Assembly (NCBI RefSeq): GCF_014982745.1
Contig: NZ_JADCKA010000009.1
Location: 1 to 64,000, forward strand
Direction of reading: 5' to 3'
From: Gallibacter intestinalis
GTDB lineage: Bacteria; Bacillota; Clostridia; Peptostreptococcales; Anaerovoracaceae
DNA length: 64,000 bases
Below the pieces are notes generated by a model. That model did no database searches, had not been told where the DNA came from, and saw only the letters and a list, made by a program, of their open reading frames with translations. The translations under genes and the position numbers were made by a program. Positions 34,241-44,396 of the stretch are shown here, piece by piece. Within the stretch, counting starts at the first letter, position 1. The number at the start of each line of letters is the position of its first letter.

Positions 34241-35347
34241 CTATCCTTCCATGTTATTGATTATATGATAGTAAATAATATCAGCTGCATCTAAAGGCGC
34301 ACAATCCTTTGCCGCTCCAGACATCTTTAATATGGCATCCGTATCCTGCCTTAAACTCTCTATCTCGTCTACCAAAGCTTGACCGGAAAGCTCCGATTCC
34401 TCCATCAAAACTGCCCCACCTTTGTCCGCTATGGCCTTGGCGTTAAACATCTGATGATTGCCTGTTACATTAGGTGAAGGAATAAGTATTGACGGTGTTC
34501 CGCACACTGCAATTTCTGAAACTGCCAACGCACCGCTTCTCGATACCACAATATCAGATGCTGACAGATATTTTTCCATATCGTTTATATATTCCAGAAC
34601 ATGAATATTGCCGCCCGGTTCAATACTTCTATCTTCCATTTCGCGAAGCACAGGCTCATAATATCTCTTACCTGTTACAAAATACACCTGCACACCGTCC
34701 TGGTTATTGTACCTTGCTGCCACATCAAGCATGGCACGATTTATTCTTCCTGCACCCTGACTTCCACCGAAGGAAAGCAGCACAAAATCATCCGGATTAA
34801 TGCCTAGCTCTTTTCTTGATTCTGCCTTATCGGCGCTAAAAAACGAATCTCTTACCGGATTTCCAGACACTACATGTTTTTTAGGCTCCTTAAAATACTG
34901 TGCTCCTTCCTCAAAGCCCAGAAAAACCGCATCCACATATTTTTCCAAAAGCTTGTTTGTAAGTCCCGGCGCAGCATTCTGTTCATGAATGTATGTCTTT
35001 ATTCCCATCTTTGCAGCAGTTTTCACCACCGGTCCACATACATATCCACCTGTACCTATAACCGCATCAGGCTTAAACTCTTCAATTATACGCTTTGCCT
35101 GTCTTTTACCGGCACTGTAATCTTTAAGGGTCTTGAAATTTTTAAGAAGGTTTCTGCGATCTATGCCGCTGGCGTCTATAAAGCGTATCTCATATCCGCT
35201 TCTTGGCACCAGTTCCTTTTCCAGTCCATGCTGCGTGCCAACGAAAAGTACCTCTGCATCCAGAGTTCTTTCCTTAAACTTGTCAGCTATAGCTATGGCC
35301 GGATAAATATGACCTCCGGTACCTCCTCCTGTCATTAGAATTTTCAT
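34241..35347 (-). CDS. murG: UDP-GlcNAc:lipid I transferase MurG
   Basis: The 368-residue GT-B glycosyltransferase makes lipid II from lipid I at the inner membrane face. It has the N-terminal glycine-rich GGTGGHIYPAIAIADKF, the second such loop SFGGSQGAGRINRAM, GTGGYVCGPVV and the UDP-GlcNAc pocket VSRSGALAVSEIAVCGTPSI. It is nine bases downstream of ftsW and directly followed by divIB. Confidence 0.97.
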   Translation of the reverse strand: MKILMTGGGTGGHIYPAIAIADKFKERTLDAEVLFVGTQHGLEKELVPRSGYEIRFIDASGIDRRNLLKNFKTLKDYSAGKRQAKRIIEEFKPDAVIGTGGYVCGPVVKTAAKMGIKTYIHEQNAAPGLTNKLLEKYVDAVFLGFEEGAQYFKEPKKHVVSGNPVRDSFFSADKAESRKELGINPDDFVLLSFGGSQGAGRINRAMLDVAARYNNQDGVQVYFVTGKRYYEPVLREMEDRSIEPGGNIHVLEYINDMEKYLSASDIVVSRSGALAVSEIAVCGTPSILIPSPNVTGNHQMFNAKAIADKGGAVLMEESELSGQALVDEIESLRQDTDAILKMSGAAKDCAPLDAADIIYYHIINNMEG

Positions 35348-35355
35348 TTTACACC

Positions 35356-36624
35356 TCAGTTAATATATATCCTTTCCTCCAGGTTTTTCCTGGTGGCTGC
35401 TTGTTCCTCGCTTTTTTTCGCCTGCCTTGAAATATTTAAAACTATACCCATGCCTATACAATAAAGTACCATCGCATTTCCTCCGTAGCTTACAAAAGGA
35501 AGTGCAACTCCCGTAGGAGGCATGGAAGAAGTTACAATCGCTATATTGAAAATAAGCTGTATTCCTATCTGCATCATCACTCCACAGCCAAGAAGCAATC
35601 CAAATCTATCCGGAGCGTTGAGAGCAACTTTAAGTCCTCTCCATATCATATAAGCAAAGGCCGCAACCATAATCAGTATGCCTATATAACCCAGTTCCTC
35701 TCCAATAATAGCCAAGATAAAGTCATTTTGTGGTTCCGGAAGATACAGGGTTTTCTGTATACTGTTACCCAATCCTTTACCGAAAAGCCCTCCAGAGCCC
35801 AAGGCTAAAAGGGATTGTACTACCTGATAAGAGTCTCCCTGAGGGTCTGCAAATGGGTCTAGGAATGAAGTAACTCTATCCAGATGATATCCGCCGCCGG
35901 CAAATATGTACAGTAAACCTGCCGCCGCGCCAATGGCAAGTAGAATAACGAAATAACTTATTCTTACTCCCGCAATAAACATCATTGCTATGATGATTGC
36001 TACCACCGTTGCCGCCGTTGACATATTAGGCTGCATCATTATAAGCACGCCGTAAATGCCACATATGAGCAGCATCGGAATAATGGTGCCCGTAAGGGAG
36101 TTTATTTCTTTTTCTTTTTTATCTGCCAAATAACCTGCCGTAAAAAGTATTGCTGCTATCTTAGCAATTTCTCCCGGCATCAAAGTTGTAATCTTAAGGT
36201 TAAGCCATCTTGTGGCACCCTTTACGGTAACTCCTAAAGGAGTAAACAAAAGCAATAGCAAAACAATGCTGACTATAAGTATTATTTTGTAATACTTTTT
36301 ATACAGCTTGTAGTCTATATATGAAAAGACAAACATACACAGAGCGCCGATTATGACCCAAGCCGCGTCCCTTATAAGATAGGAATAGGGTTTTCCGTAC
36401 TGGTCCATTGACCAATAATAGCTGGCACTGAATACCATAACAACGCCGAAAACCATTAGTCCTAAAGTAACCAGCACCAGCGGAAAATCAACTCCCGGTA
36501 CCCTGGTTTTAACCTGCTCTATAAATCCAGCTCCTGCCTTTGTATGCTTTTTAAGCACTCCTCTTTTCGCTTTTTTTATTTCTCTTGTTTTGTGTTTTTC
36601 GTGTTTTCTCTTATCTTTCTTCAT
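35356..36624 (-). CDS. ftsW: SEDS peptidoglycan polymerase FtsW
   Basis: The 422-residue protein has a very basic N-terminal tail of about 45 residues and ten membrane segments of the SEDS family, with GDSYQVVQSLLALGSGGLFG, LPEPQNDFILAIIGEELG and the end motif LPFVSYGGNAMV. FtsW polymerises glycan strands from lipid II together with the class B PBP encoded upstream. Its start overlaps the end of murD by 14 bases. Confidence 0.95.
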   Translation of the reverse strand: MKKDKRKHEKHKTREIKKAKRGVLKKHTKAGAGFIEQVKTRVPGVDFPLVLVTLGLMVFGVVMVFSASYYWSMDQYGKPYSYLIRDAAWVIIGALCMFVFSYIDYKLYKKYYKIILIVSIVLLLLLFTPLGVTVKGATRWLNLKITTLMPGEIAKIAAILFTAGYLADKKEKEINSLTGTIIPMLLICGIYGVLIMMQPNMSTAATVVAIIIAMMFIAGVRISYFVILLAIGAAAGLLYIFAGGGYHLDRVTSFLDPFADPQGDSYQVVQSLLALGSGGLFGKGLGNSIQKTLYLPEPQNDFILAIIGEELGYIGILIMVAAFAYMIWRGLKVALNAPDRFGLLLGCGVMMQIGIQLIFNIAIVTSSMPPTGVALPFVSYGGNAMVLYCIGMGIVLNISRQAKKSEEQAATRKNLEERIYIN

Positions 36625-37996
36625 CTTTTAATTTATTAACACATTCCTTAAAGTCGCGACCACGCTCCTCAAAGCTGTTATACATGTCCCAGCTTGCGCA
36701 CGCCGGAGAAAGAAGCACTGTGTCTCCCGGTTCTGCCACGCGAAATGCTTCTCTGACGCAGGCTTCCATATCCTTTACTATAATGGTATTTTGATATCCT
36801 TTCTTCTCAGCGGCAGCCTTTATTTTACCGGCCGTCGCACCCATCATGACCACTTGTTTAACCTTGTCTCCGAAGCTGTCTATAAAATCACCATAATCGG
36901 CGTTTTTATCATATCCTCCTGCAATAAGCACAATCGGTCCGTCCACCGCTTCAATGGCCTTTATAGCCGCATCTGTATTCGTTCCCTTTGAGTCGTTTAC
37001 AAACTTAACTCCGTTGATTTCTCCTGACGGCTCAAGCCTGTGCTCGACTCCTCCAAATTCTCTTAATGTCTTTGCGATGATTTCCACAGAAACTCCGGCA
37101 AAATATGCCATGGCAACCGCTGCCAATGCATTTTCCAGATTGTGGCTTCCCGGTATAAGAAGCTCATCCTTTCCGCAGATATCCACCAAATTTTCCTCTT
37201 CATTTATCACCACAATTCGGTCATCCTTTACGAAAGCTCCGAATTTTAAAGGTTCCAGTCTACTGAAAGGCACAACCTTTGCCTTTGTTCCGGAAATCAG
37301 AGCTAGACTCTGCTTGTCATCAAAGTTTATAACAACATAATCTCCTTCACTCTGATTTTCCATAATTCTGGCCTTGGCCTTGCCGTAATTTTCCATGGTT
37401 TTATGTCTGTCCATATGGTCTGGCGTGAGATTTAATATCGCCGAAACCTGAGGCTTAAAATCCTTTATTGTTTCCAGCTGGAAGCTGCTGGTTTCCGTAA
37501 CCATCCATGTATCTTCTGTTGAATTTAAAGCTTCTGTTACCACTGGATTTCCTATATTCCCGACAACTCTCGTGTCTCTTCCTGCGTTGGCAAGAATCTC
37601 ACCTACTAAAGTTGTTGTAGTTGTTTTGCCGTTGGTACCTGTTATTGCTATAAAATGTCCACTGCCACATCTGTATGCCAGCTCTAATTCTCCGATGATT
37701 TCCGCACCGGCATTTTTTGCTTCTTGCACAAATGCTACAGCAGGCGGTACTCCTGGACTTAATACCAGCATGTCAAAATCAATGACATCCTCTGGTACAT
37801 GGGCAAAATGGCACTCAACGCCTTTATCCTTAAGGAATTTCATATCCTCATCGGAAATGTCTCTTTCTTCCTTGGAATCCTGCAAAGCCAATCTTTTTAC
37901 TTTTCCTGCAAGAGCCTCAATGGAAGCCCTTCCAGATCTGCCAAGCCCGACTACCAGGACGCTTTTTTCTTTAAGTGTATCAAGATATCCGTTCAT
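36611..37996 (-). CDS. murD: UDP-N-acetylmuramoyl-L-alanine--D-glutamate ligase MurD
   Basis: The 461-residue Mur ligase has SVLVVGLGRSGRASIEAL at the N-terminus, the ATP loop ITGTNGKTTTTTLV, NLTPDHMDRHKTMENYG and FVNDSKGTNTDA, the set typical of MurD. It adds D-Glu to UDP-MurNAc-L-Ala in the cytoplasm. It lies 12 bases after mraY and overlaps ftsW. Confidence 0.97.
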   Translation of the reverse strand: MNGYLDTLKEKSVLVVGLGRSGRASIEALAGKVKRLALQDSKEERDISDEDMKFLKDKGVECHFAHVPEDVIDFDMLVLSPGVPPAVAFVQEAKNAGAEIIGELELAYRCGSGHFIAITGTNGKTTTTTLVGEILANAGRDTRVVGNIGNPVVTEALNSTEDTWMVTETSSFQLETIKDFKPQVSAILNLTPDHMDRHKTMENYGKAKARIMENQSEGDYVVINFDDKQSLALISGTKAKVVPFSRLEPLKFGAFVKDDRIVVINEEENLVDICGKDELLIPGSHNLENALAAVAMAYFAGVSVEIIAKTLREFGGVEHRLEPSGEINGVKFVNDSKGTNTDAAIKAIEAVDGPIVLIAGGYDKNADYGDFIDSFGDKVKQVVMMGATAGKIKAAAEKKGYQNTIIVKDMEACVREAFRVAEPGDTVLLSPACASWDMYNSFEERGRDFKECVNKLKDEER

Positions 37997-38008
37997 ATAT
38001 TTCCTCTC

Positions 38009-38983
38009 CTATGCTAACCATAACGCCAGTCCGCAACAGATCAGGGTTACGGTCCAAAACATCAGAACAACTTTTCTCTCGTGCATGCCGCCTTCTTCAA
38101 AATGATGGTGAAGAGGCGCCATTCTGAACAGTCTCTTTCCTCCTGTGGCCTTAAAATATCCCACCTGTAGAATAACTGACAGAGTCTCTAGCACATATAT
38201 AAGTCCCGCTATTGGGAGCAAAAATTCCATTTTCATCATAAACGCCGCAACGGTGATTCCTCCGCCTATGGCAAGGGAGCCTGTATCTCCCATAAATATC
38301 TTTGCCGGGTTTTTATTGAAGGCTAAGAACCCTATGCATGCGCCGCACAGAGCCGCAAACATCAATTCGCTCGGAAGATGACCAACGCTGCTTGCCACAT
38401 ATGCCATATAAAGGGATACTATAGTTGTTACACCGGCAGCCAAGCCATCCAGGCCATCCGTAAGATTAACACCATTTGTCATGGCTAATATGGTAAAGAT
38501 AACAAAAGGTATATAGAAAATACCAAAATCTACATAAATCTGCGCAAACGGTATGTATACCAAAGTTCCTATGTCTGAAAACTCCGCCATATAAACTGCA
38601 ATTACCACGGCAAACAGAAACTGCAGACCGAACTTCTGATAAGGCTTCAACCCTTCGTTTTGCTTCTTTATTACCTTAAGATAGTCGTCAAAAAAACCTA
38701 TGGCTCCAAAGAATATCAATCCGCTTAGACATATAAGAGTATCTGCCATTGAAGTCTTGCTGACGCTTCCCACGATGGCGGCAATTACCACTGCAATTAT
38801 TATGGCAATTCCACCCATGGAAGGTGTTCCGGATTTTTTCATATGCGACTGAGGGCCTTCATCTCTTATGTTCTGGCCCATCTGCTTTCTTTGTAAAATA
38901 GGAATAGCCTGCTTTGTTAAAATAAATGCCAGCAGGAATCCCAAAAGCCCTGTAAGCAGTGCGTCGGTTGTAGCAAAATCCAT
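38009..38983 (-). CDS. mraY: Phospho-MurNAc-pentapeptide transferase MraY
   Basis: The 324-residue membrane enzyme transfers phospho-MurNAc-pentapeptide to undecaprenyl phosphate, making lipid I. It shows ten hydrophobic segments, GTPSMGGIAIII, the Asp pair in IGFFDDYLKV, NGVNLTDGLDGLAAG, FMGDTGSLAIGG and the histidine motif MAPLHHHFE. Three bases separate it from murF. Confidence 0.97.
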   Translation of the reverse strand: MDFATTDALLTGLLGFLLAFILTKQAIPILQRKQMGQNIRDEGPQSHMKKSGTPSMGGIAIIIAVVIAAIVGSVSKTSMADTLICLSGLIFFGAIGFFDDYLKVIKKQNEGLKPYQKFGLQFLFAVVIAVYMAEFSDIGTLVYIPFAQIYVDFGIFYIPFVIFTILAMTNGVNLTDGLDGLAAGVTTIVSLYMAYVASSVGHLPSELMFAALCGACIGFLAFNKNPAKIFMGDTGSLAIGGGITVAAFMMKMEFLLPIAGLIYVLETLSVILQVGYFKATGGKRLFRMAPLHHHFEEGGMHERKVVLMFWTVTLICCGLALWLA

Positions 38984-38986
38984 ATT

Positions 38987-40396
38987 TTATCTCTCCCCAA
39001 TCTCATTCAAAATATATTCTGTGATTCTTTCAAGGGCCATGCCTCGTGATGCCTTCACAAGCACCACATCGCCGTCCTTAAAGAAATCCTTTGTGGCCTC
39101 TTTAAACTCCTCCACCGTATTAAAGTGATTTTCACAGGAAATGAACTTTCCCAGTTCTCCCAATGTGAACAGGATATCAGCCTTTTCCGAAGCTATCTGC
39201 CCCACCTGTCTGTGAAGTTTTTCCTCTTCATCACCAAGCTCATACATATCACCTAAAACAGCGATTTTCCTTTTTCCATCCATGTTGCTCAAAATATCCA
39301 GAGCAGCTTTCATGGAATCAGGACTGGCATTGTATGTATCATCTATTACGGTAATGCCGCCATTTCTTTCAATGGACAATCTCTTGCCTGTGAGAATCAT
39401 TTTTTCAAGGCCCTCTGCTGCTTCCTTCATGGAAACGCCCATCATGATGCCTGCTGCTACAGCCAAAGAGCCGTTAATTGCATTGTGCTTTCCGGGAATC
39501 GGGAGATGAAACGCTAAGCTTTCAATATATCTACCTTCACCCGCCTCAAACCGAGACGGACCTGTCAGATTAAAGGATACTCGCCCATCTCCGCTCATGT
39601 TTATTTCAGAAACTACAAAATCGCAATCTTTATCTTCGCCGACAGTGATGATATTGAAATTTCCTCCAATTTTTTCCCTTATGTTTTCTTTATTCAAAAA
39701 CATATCGTCCCTGGCAACAATCAATGTATTGGTATCATCCAAGGTTTCTGTTATTTCCATCTTTGCCCTAAATATGGCTTCTCTGCTTCCCAGTCTTTCC
39801 ATATGGGAAACTCCGACATTTGTTATAACAGCAATATCCGGCTCGACAATGTTTGTCATTATACTTATTTCGCCGGGCTTATCCATACCCATTTCTATAA
39901 CCGCTGCTTCCATATCATCATCAAAGGTCATAATAGTCAGCGGCACGCCTACCGTCGAATTGAAATTGCCTTCGTTTTTGCCAGTTTTATATTTTCCCTT
40001 AAGTACATGGTAAAGCATGTCTCTTGTTGTAGTTTTACCGGTGCTTCCGGTCACAGCCACTTTTTTCAGTTCAAGACTTCTGATATATGATGAAGCCAAA
40101 TCTTGCAGAGCTTTTTCGCTGCTTTCAACGATGATCAAACATACTTTACCCTTTGCTTCAGATAAAGCTGTTGCAGCCTTTTTATCGTTGTCGGCAATTA
40201 CCGCCACACAGCCTTTTTCCATGGCTGAACCTATAAAGTCATGGCCATCAAAGGCATCACCGTCTATAGCCACAAACAGACTTCCTTCAGTAGCAAGTCT
40301 AGAATCCTGGCATACTCCCGTTACCGTCACATCTTCTCCGGCAATCACTTTACCTTTTACAATATTCGCTATTTCATAAGTTGTGAAAGGTCTCAT
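38987..40396 (-). CDS. murF: UDP-MurNAc-tripeptide--D-Ala-D-Ala ligase MurF
   Basis: The 469-residue Mur ligase has an N-terminal domain of MurF type (YEIANIVKGKVIAGEDV), ATP loop VTGSTGKTTTRDML, GMDKPGEISIMTNIVEPD and VIDDTYNASPDSMKAAL. It adds D-Ala-D-Ala, the last stem-peptide step. The usual neighbour murE is missing; the PBP gene precedes murF directly with a four-base gap. Confidence 0.96.
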   Translation of the reverse strand: MRPFTTYEIANIVKGKVIAGEDVTVTGVCQDSRLATEGSLFVAIDGDAFDGHDFIGSAMEKGCVAVIADNDKKAATALSEAKGKVCLIIVESSEKALQDLASSYIRSLELKKVAVTGSTGKTTTRDMLYHVLKGKYKTGKNEGNFNSTVGVPLTIMTFDDDMEAAVIEMGMDKPGEISIMTNIVEPDIAVITNVGVSHMERLGSREAIFRAKMEITETLDDTNTLIVARDDMFLNKENIREKIGGNFNIITVGEDKDCDFVVSEINMSGDGRVSFNLTGPSRFEAGEGRYIESLAFHLPIPGKHNAINGSLAVAAGIMMGVSMKEAAEGLEKMILTGKRLSIERNGGITVIDDTYNASPDSMKAALDILSNMDGKRKIAVLGDMYELGDEEEKLHRQVGQIASEKADILFTLGELGKFISCENHFNTVEEFKEATKDFFKDGDVVLVKASRGMALERITEYILNEIGER

Positions 40397-40400
40397 AAAT

Positions 40401-42425
40401 TTACTCCCTATATAGGTATACTATACCATTTTTTGTGGATTTTTCGCCAGCAGCAGGATACTGTTCCTTGATGACGAATTCGGTCTCCTTTTCCATTTCC
40501 GGAGATATTATATACTTAAGTCCTTTCTCGGACAACAGTTTCTTAGCTTCGCTGAGTTTCTTGCCAGTTACATTTGGAACGGAAACCGTAGTCTCTTCTT
40601 CTATTTCCTTTTGTTCCTCTTCAGTGTAATTAGGTTTGATATCAGCATACTTCAATATCTTTTCAAGCAAGTCTCTTGATTCAGGTGCTGCTATTTCACC
40701 ACCTTGGTCACCACCTGCAGGACTGTCTATTATGTAAAGTATCGTGTATTTCGGATCCTCCATAGGAGCCATACCTATAAATGATGCGATAACATCCGAT
40801 GTATATCCTCCGTGTTCCGTATCGGCAACCTGTGAAGTTCCTGTTTTACCGCCTACGCTGTAACCTGCTATCTGCGCTTTGCTTCCTGTGGCATTGTCAA
40901 CTACAGACTGCATAATTACACGCATCTCGTCTGCTGTATCCTTTGATACCGCCTGTCTTACAACCTTCGGCTCGATAGTTTCAACAGTATTACCGTCGCT
41001 ATCTGTAAGTTCCTTAACAAGATGAGGTTCCATAAGCTTACCGTCATTTCCAAGGGCAGATGCGGCAGTTATCATCTGTATCGGGGTCACCGCATTGGTC
41101 TGTCCAAATCCCATTATGGCCAAATCCAGCTGAGAAGCAGTTTCTTCATTTGCCAATATAGGCGATGCTTCTCCCGGGAAATCAATGCCCGTCGGCTCAC
41201 TTAGTCCAAACAGATCGAGATAATCATAATATTTTTCCTTGCCCAGCCTCATGGCAAGCTGCATGAAAACAGGGTTGCATGAATTACCCACACTTTCGTA
41301 AAGGTCTTCTGTGCCATGAGGTTTTTCATAGCTCCAGCATTTTACTTTTATACCGTTTACAGTATAGTAACCTTCACATTTAAAACTCTCTTCTTTTTTT
41401 GTAATACCCTCTTCCAAGGCTGCTGCCGTTGTTATAAGCTTTGCTGTGGAGCCCGGCTCGTAAACATTACTTATAAGAGGATTTCTCCACATATTATTAA
41501 GGTAATCCATCTGCTCATCTGCAGAGAGTTTAGAAAATTCCTCTTTCTCCTTTTCGTCAGTAGGAACCCTTGAATTGTTAGGATCAAAGCTTGGCGCCGA
41601 AGCCATGGACATGATCTCTCCCGTTTCAGTTTCCATGACAATACAGCTTACTCTTTTTGCTTTATATTTTTCATAAGCCGCCTTAACGCTTTTTTCAGTA
41701 TAATTTTGTATTACCTGGTCTATGGTCAGAACAACATTGCTGCCATCCTGAGGTTCATAGTATTTTTCCGTTCCATCCACCAGAGAGTTACCGCTTATGT
41801 CAGTGTTTTTAACCCATCTGCCTTCAACTCCCGCAAGGTATCTGTCATAGGCCAGCTCAATTCCAGAAAGTCCGCTGTTATCATCGGTAACACTTCCCAA
41901 AGTATGGGAAAGAAAATCACCCATAGGATAATATCTTTTAACTTCCTGATTTAAAGATACCCCTGTAAGTCCTGCTTCTCTAATTTCATCTGCTTTATCT
42001 CTATCTACAGATTTACTAACCTTAAGCAGTGTCCTTTTTGAATCTTCTATTGTCTTTTGCAGTTCTTCCTTATCATTACCTAAGAGTTCTGCGAGTTTAG
42101 CTATTGTATCCTCATAATTTTTCTGTTTTTCCGCTTCGTCTTTGCCGGTTTTCATTTCGCCCGGTCTTACCCATACGGAATACGACTCTATATTAACCGC
42201 CAGCTCATTTCCGTTTCTGTCGTATATGCCGCCTCTTTTAGGCTGAAGGATTTCATCCTTCATCTGCTGTTCCACAGCCATGGTTTCAAGCTCATTGCCA
42301 CGCACAATCTGCAAATAGCCCGTACGCACACACAAAGCAACAAGCACTACGGAAAAAATGCAAAAGGCCACTACTATTCTTTTTTTATTGAGGATTGTCG
42401 CTTTAAATCCTTTAATCTTTTTCAT
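40401..42425 (-). CDS. Class B penicillin-binding protein with PASTA domain (SpoVD/FtsI type)
   Basis: The 674-residue protein has one N-terminal membrane anchor (about 17-35), a PBP dimerisation domain (PKRGGIYDRNGNELAVN) and a transpeptidase with YEPGSTAKL (catalytic Ser in SxxK), GNSCNP (SxN) and GGKTGTSQVA (KTG). A single C-terminal PASTA domain ends it (VPNVTGKKLSEAKKLLSEKG). It cross-links septal peptidoglycan with FtsW. A hairpin with a T run in the gap after ftsL may reduce transcription into this gene. It could be the division PBP, the sporulation SpoVD, or both. Confidence 0.93.
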   Translation of the reverse strand: MKKIKGFKATILNKKRIVVAFCIFSVVLVALCVRTGYLQIVRGNELETMAVEQQMKDEILQPKRGGIYDRNGNELAVNIESYSVWVRPGEMKTGKDEAEKQKNYEDTIAKLAELLGNDKEELQKTIEDSKRTLLKVSKSVDRDKADEIREAGLTGVSLNQEVKRYYPMGDFLSHTLGSVTDDNSGLSGIELAYDRYLAGVEGRWVKNTDISGNSLVDGTEKYYEPQDGSNVVLTIDQVIQNYTEKSVKAAYEKYKAKRVSCIVMETETGEIMSMASAPSFDPNNSRVPTDEKEKEEFSKLSADEQMDYLNNMWRNPLISNVYEPGSTAKLITTAAALEEGITKKEESFKCEGYYTVNGIKVKCWSYEKPHGTEDLYESVGNSCNPVFMQLAMRLGKEKYYDYLDLFGLSEPTGIDFPGEASPILANEETASQLDLAIMGFGQTNAVTPIQMITAASALGNDGKLMEPHLVKELTDSDGNTVETIEPKVVRQAVSKDTADEMRVIMQSVVDNATGSKAQIAGYSVGGKTGTSQVADTEHGGYTSDVIASFIGMAPMEDPKYTILYIIDSPAGGDQGGEIAAPESRDLLEKILKYADIKPNYTEEEQKEIEEETTVSVPNVTGKKLSEAKKLLSEKGLKYIISPEMEKETEFVIKEQYPAAGEKSTKNGIVYLYRE

Positions 42426-42439
42426 TTTTTCTCCTGAAA

Positions 42440-42483
42440 GTAAAAAGGCCGGACAAAAATGATAACCTCATTCAGTTGTCCGT
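42440..42483 (-). terminator. Intra-operon terminator-like hairpin between ftsL and the PBP gene
   Basis: On the minus strand CGGACAA (42476-42482) pairs with TTGTCCG (42450-42456) across a 19-base loop. The strand continues GCCTTTTTA. It lies inside the dcw cluster, so it is more likely an attenuator that lowers downstream expression than a full stop. Confidence 0.5.
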
Positions 42484-42512
42484 CCCTATGAAAATAGCTG
42501 TTAAATTTCCCC

Positions 42513-42953
42513 TCAATTAAATGCCTCAGCCTTAAGCTTAGCTGCCAAGTTGTCAACGCCGCTGCCTTTTTCCAGGGTCACCATTTGAGAACCCGTCGGA
42601 TAAACCATTCCCAGCTGCTCTGAAGCCGCGGTTTCTATGGTTCCGATGTTCATCGCACTTTTTATATCAACCTTAAGTGACTGTACTTCGTTGGCAAGGT
42701 CCTGATTTTCTTTCTGAAGCTGATTATTTGCGTAAGCCAGGTGTGAAGCAAAAGCCGTAAACACAACCATCATCACGAAAAATAACCCGGCTGCGATAAC
42801 CGCTGTCAGGGTATGTTTTTTTGTTTTGCTGTTAAAGACAACATTGACTTTTCTTCTGTCCTTTACAGAAGGTGCTGCCTGATATTGTCTTTCCATCCTG
42901 TATGTGTTTGCATATGAATTTGCCGTGCTTGCGTAAACTCTTTCAGCTGCCAT
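42513..42953 (-). CDS. ftsL: Cell division protein FtsL-like
   Basis: The 146-residue protein has a basic cytoplasmic part, one membrane segment (about 49-71, LTAVIAAGLFFVMMVVFTAF), a leucine-zipper-like coiled coil (NNQLQKENQDLANEVQSLKV) and the LGMVYPTGSQMV end typical of FtsL. FtsL, DivIC and DivIB form the divisome subcomplex that activates FtsW and the PBP. Sequence similarity in this family is weak, so position between rsmH and the PBP gene carries much of the call. Confidence 0.85.
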   Translation of the reverse strand: MAAERVYASTANSYANTYRMERQYQAAPSVKDRRKVNVVFNSKTKKHTLTAVIAAGLFFVMMVVFTAFASHLAYANNQLQKENQDLANEVQSLKVDIKSAMNIGTIETAASEQLGMVYPTGSQMVTLEKGSGVDNLAAKLKAEAFN

Positions 42954-42979
42954 TTTATCTCCTTAAATAAATATTTGTT

Positions 42980-43915
42980 TTATATCTTTTCAGCCACACG
43001 CAACTTTGCGCTTCTGGCACGAGGATTTTCTTCAAGCTCATCCTCACCTGCCACTATAGGCTTTTTCGTAATCTTTTTTATCTGAGGTTTTCTGCCGCAC
43101 ACGCACACCGGAAAATCCTTTGGGCATATGCACGGATCAAACCTTTCATTGAATATATCCTTTACTATTCTGTCCTCCAGGCTATGGAAACTGATAATGC
43201 ACAGTCTTCCACCTGGGTTTAAAACGTCGCAGAAATCACCGACGGCTTTTTTTAACTGTCCCAGCTCGTCGTTTACCTCAATCCTTATGGCCTGAAAAGT
43301 TCTTTTGGCTGGATGAGGGCCTTCCCTTCTCGCCTTGGCTGGAATCGCCGCCTTTATGATTTCAACAAGTTCTTCGGTGTTTTCAATGGGCTTTTCTTTC
43401 CTTCTGTCTGTAATGAAGGTCGCAATTCGTGATGCCCATTTTTCTTCACCGTATTTTTTTATAATGTCTGTAAGTTCCTGTCTGCTATATGTATTCACCA
43501 CATCGTATGCGGTAAGTCCATCCCTTCTGTTCATTCTCATGTCCAGAGGTGCAGTCTGCATGTATGAAAAGCCTCTGTCAGCATTATCAAGCTGAAACGA
43601 GGAAACTCCCAAGTCCAGCAGAGCTCCGTCTATACCGTCGATACCATTTTCGGCTAGTACATCCTTAATGTCCGAATAATTGCTCTGCACAAACAGTTTT
43701 TTGCATTGGTATCCTGCAAGTCTTTCCTTTGCCGCAGCCAAAGCATCCTCATCTCTGTCAATGCCTATTAGAAGGCCTTCGCTGCCGAGCCTTTCGCAAA
43801 TGCCGCTGCTATGTCCGCCGCCGCCCAAGGTGCCGTCCACATATATGCCGCCCGGCTTTATATCAAGATGCTCCATGCATTCATCAAAGAGCACCGACTT
43901 GTGGTTAAATTCCAT
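42980..43915 (-). CDS. rsmH: 16S rRNA (cytosine1402-N4)-methyltransferase RsmH
   Basis: The 311-residue protein has the RsmH/MraW signature. SAM binding is at [20 protein letters not shown], followed by [29 protein letters not shown] and [27 protein letters not shown] near the end is the cysteine-rich tail. It methylates C1402 in the ribosomal P site. Its start overlaps mraZ by 11 bases. Confidence 0.97.
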   Translation of the reverse strand: MEFNHKSVLFDECMEHLDIKPGGIYVDGTLGGGGHSSGICERLGSEGLLIGIDRDEDALAAAKERLAGYQCKKLFVQSNYSDIKDVLAENGIDGIDGALLDLGVSSFQLDNADRGFSYMQTAPLDMRMNRRDGLTAYDVVNTYSRQELTDIIKKYGEEKWASRIATFITDRRKEKPIENTEELVEIIKAAIPAKARREGPHPAKRTFQAIRIEVNDELGQLKKAVGDFCDVLNPGGRLCIISFHSLEDRIVKDIFNERFDPCICPKDFPVCVCGRKPQIKKITKKPIVAGEDELEENPRARSAKLRVAEKI

Positions 43916-44336
43916 ATTCCACCATTCCTTTGGCTATCTCGCCCCTATCCATCTGCACCTGATCTCCGGCGCCTTCGTATTCTTCACGGCTCCAGATTTC
44001 AATTTTGTTCATGCAGCCGATGGTGGTAAGCTCCTTGACCATGCCCGTCTGCTCTCTGAGATTCTGCGGAAGGGTTATTCTTCCCTGTCTGTCCACTTCA
44101 CATTCTTCAGCATTTCCCGTGAAGTTTCTTGCAAAATTTCTCGCTTTAGGATCCGAAATCGGCAGCTTTGCCAACTTCTCCATAAAAACTTCCCATTCCT
44201 TCATCGGATACAGATAAATACAATTATCGATGCCCAAAGTAAGCACGACTTTGTACCCCAGTTCCTCTCTGAATTTAGCAGGGACAATCATTCTGTTCTT
44301 TGCATCTATTGAATTGTTATATGTCCCTATAAACAT
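43905..44336 (-). CDS. mraZ: Transcriptional regulator MraZ
   Basis: The 143-residue protein has two AbrB/SpoVT-like half-domains: [20 protein letters not shown] with KFREEL, and [18 protein letters not shown]. MraZ assembles into a ring that binds direct repeats in front of its own gene and controls the dcw operon. Such repeats are present here in the promoter (44401-44425) and again further upstream (44457-44490). It is the first gene of the cluster and AAGGAG precedes the ATG. Confidence 0.96.
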   Translation of the reverse strand: MFIGTYNNSIDAKNRMIVPAKFREELGYKVVLTLGIDNCIYLYPMKEWEVFMEKLAKLPISDPKARNFARNFTGNAEECEVDRQGRITLPQNLREQTGMVKELTTIGCMNKIEIWSREEYEGAGDQVQMDRGEIAKGMVEYGI

Positions 44337-44396
44337 TAGAGAAAGCTCCTTTCTTCCGAATTTTGGTTATAGTTGGGCACTATCAATATATGTTCA

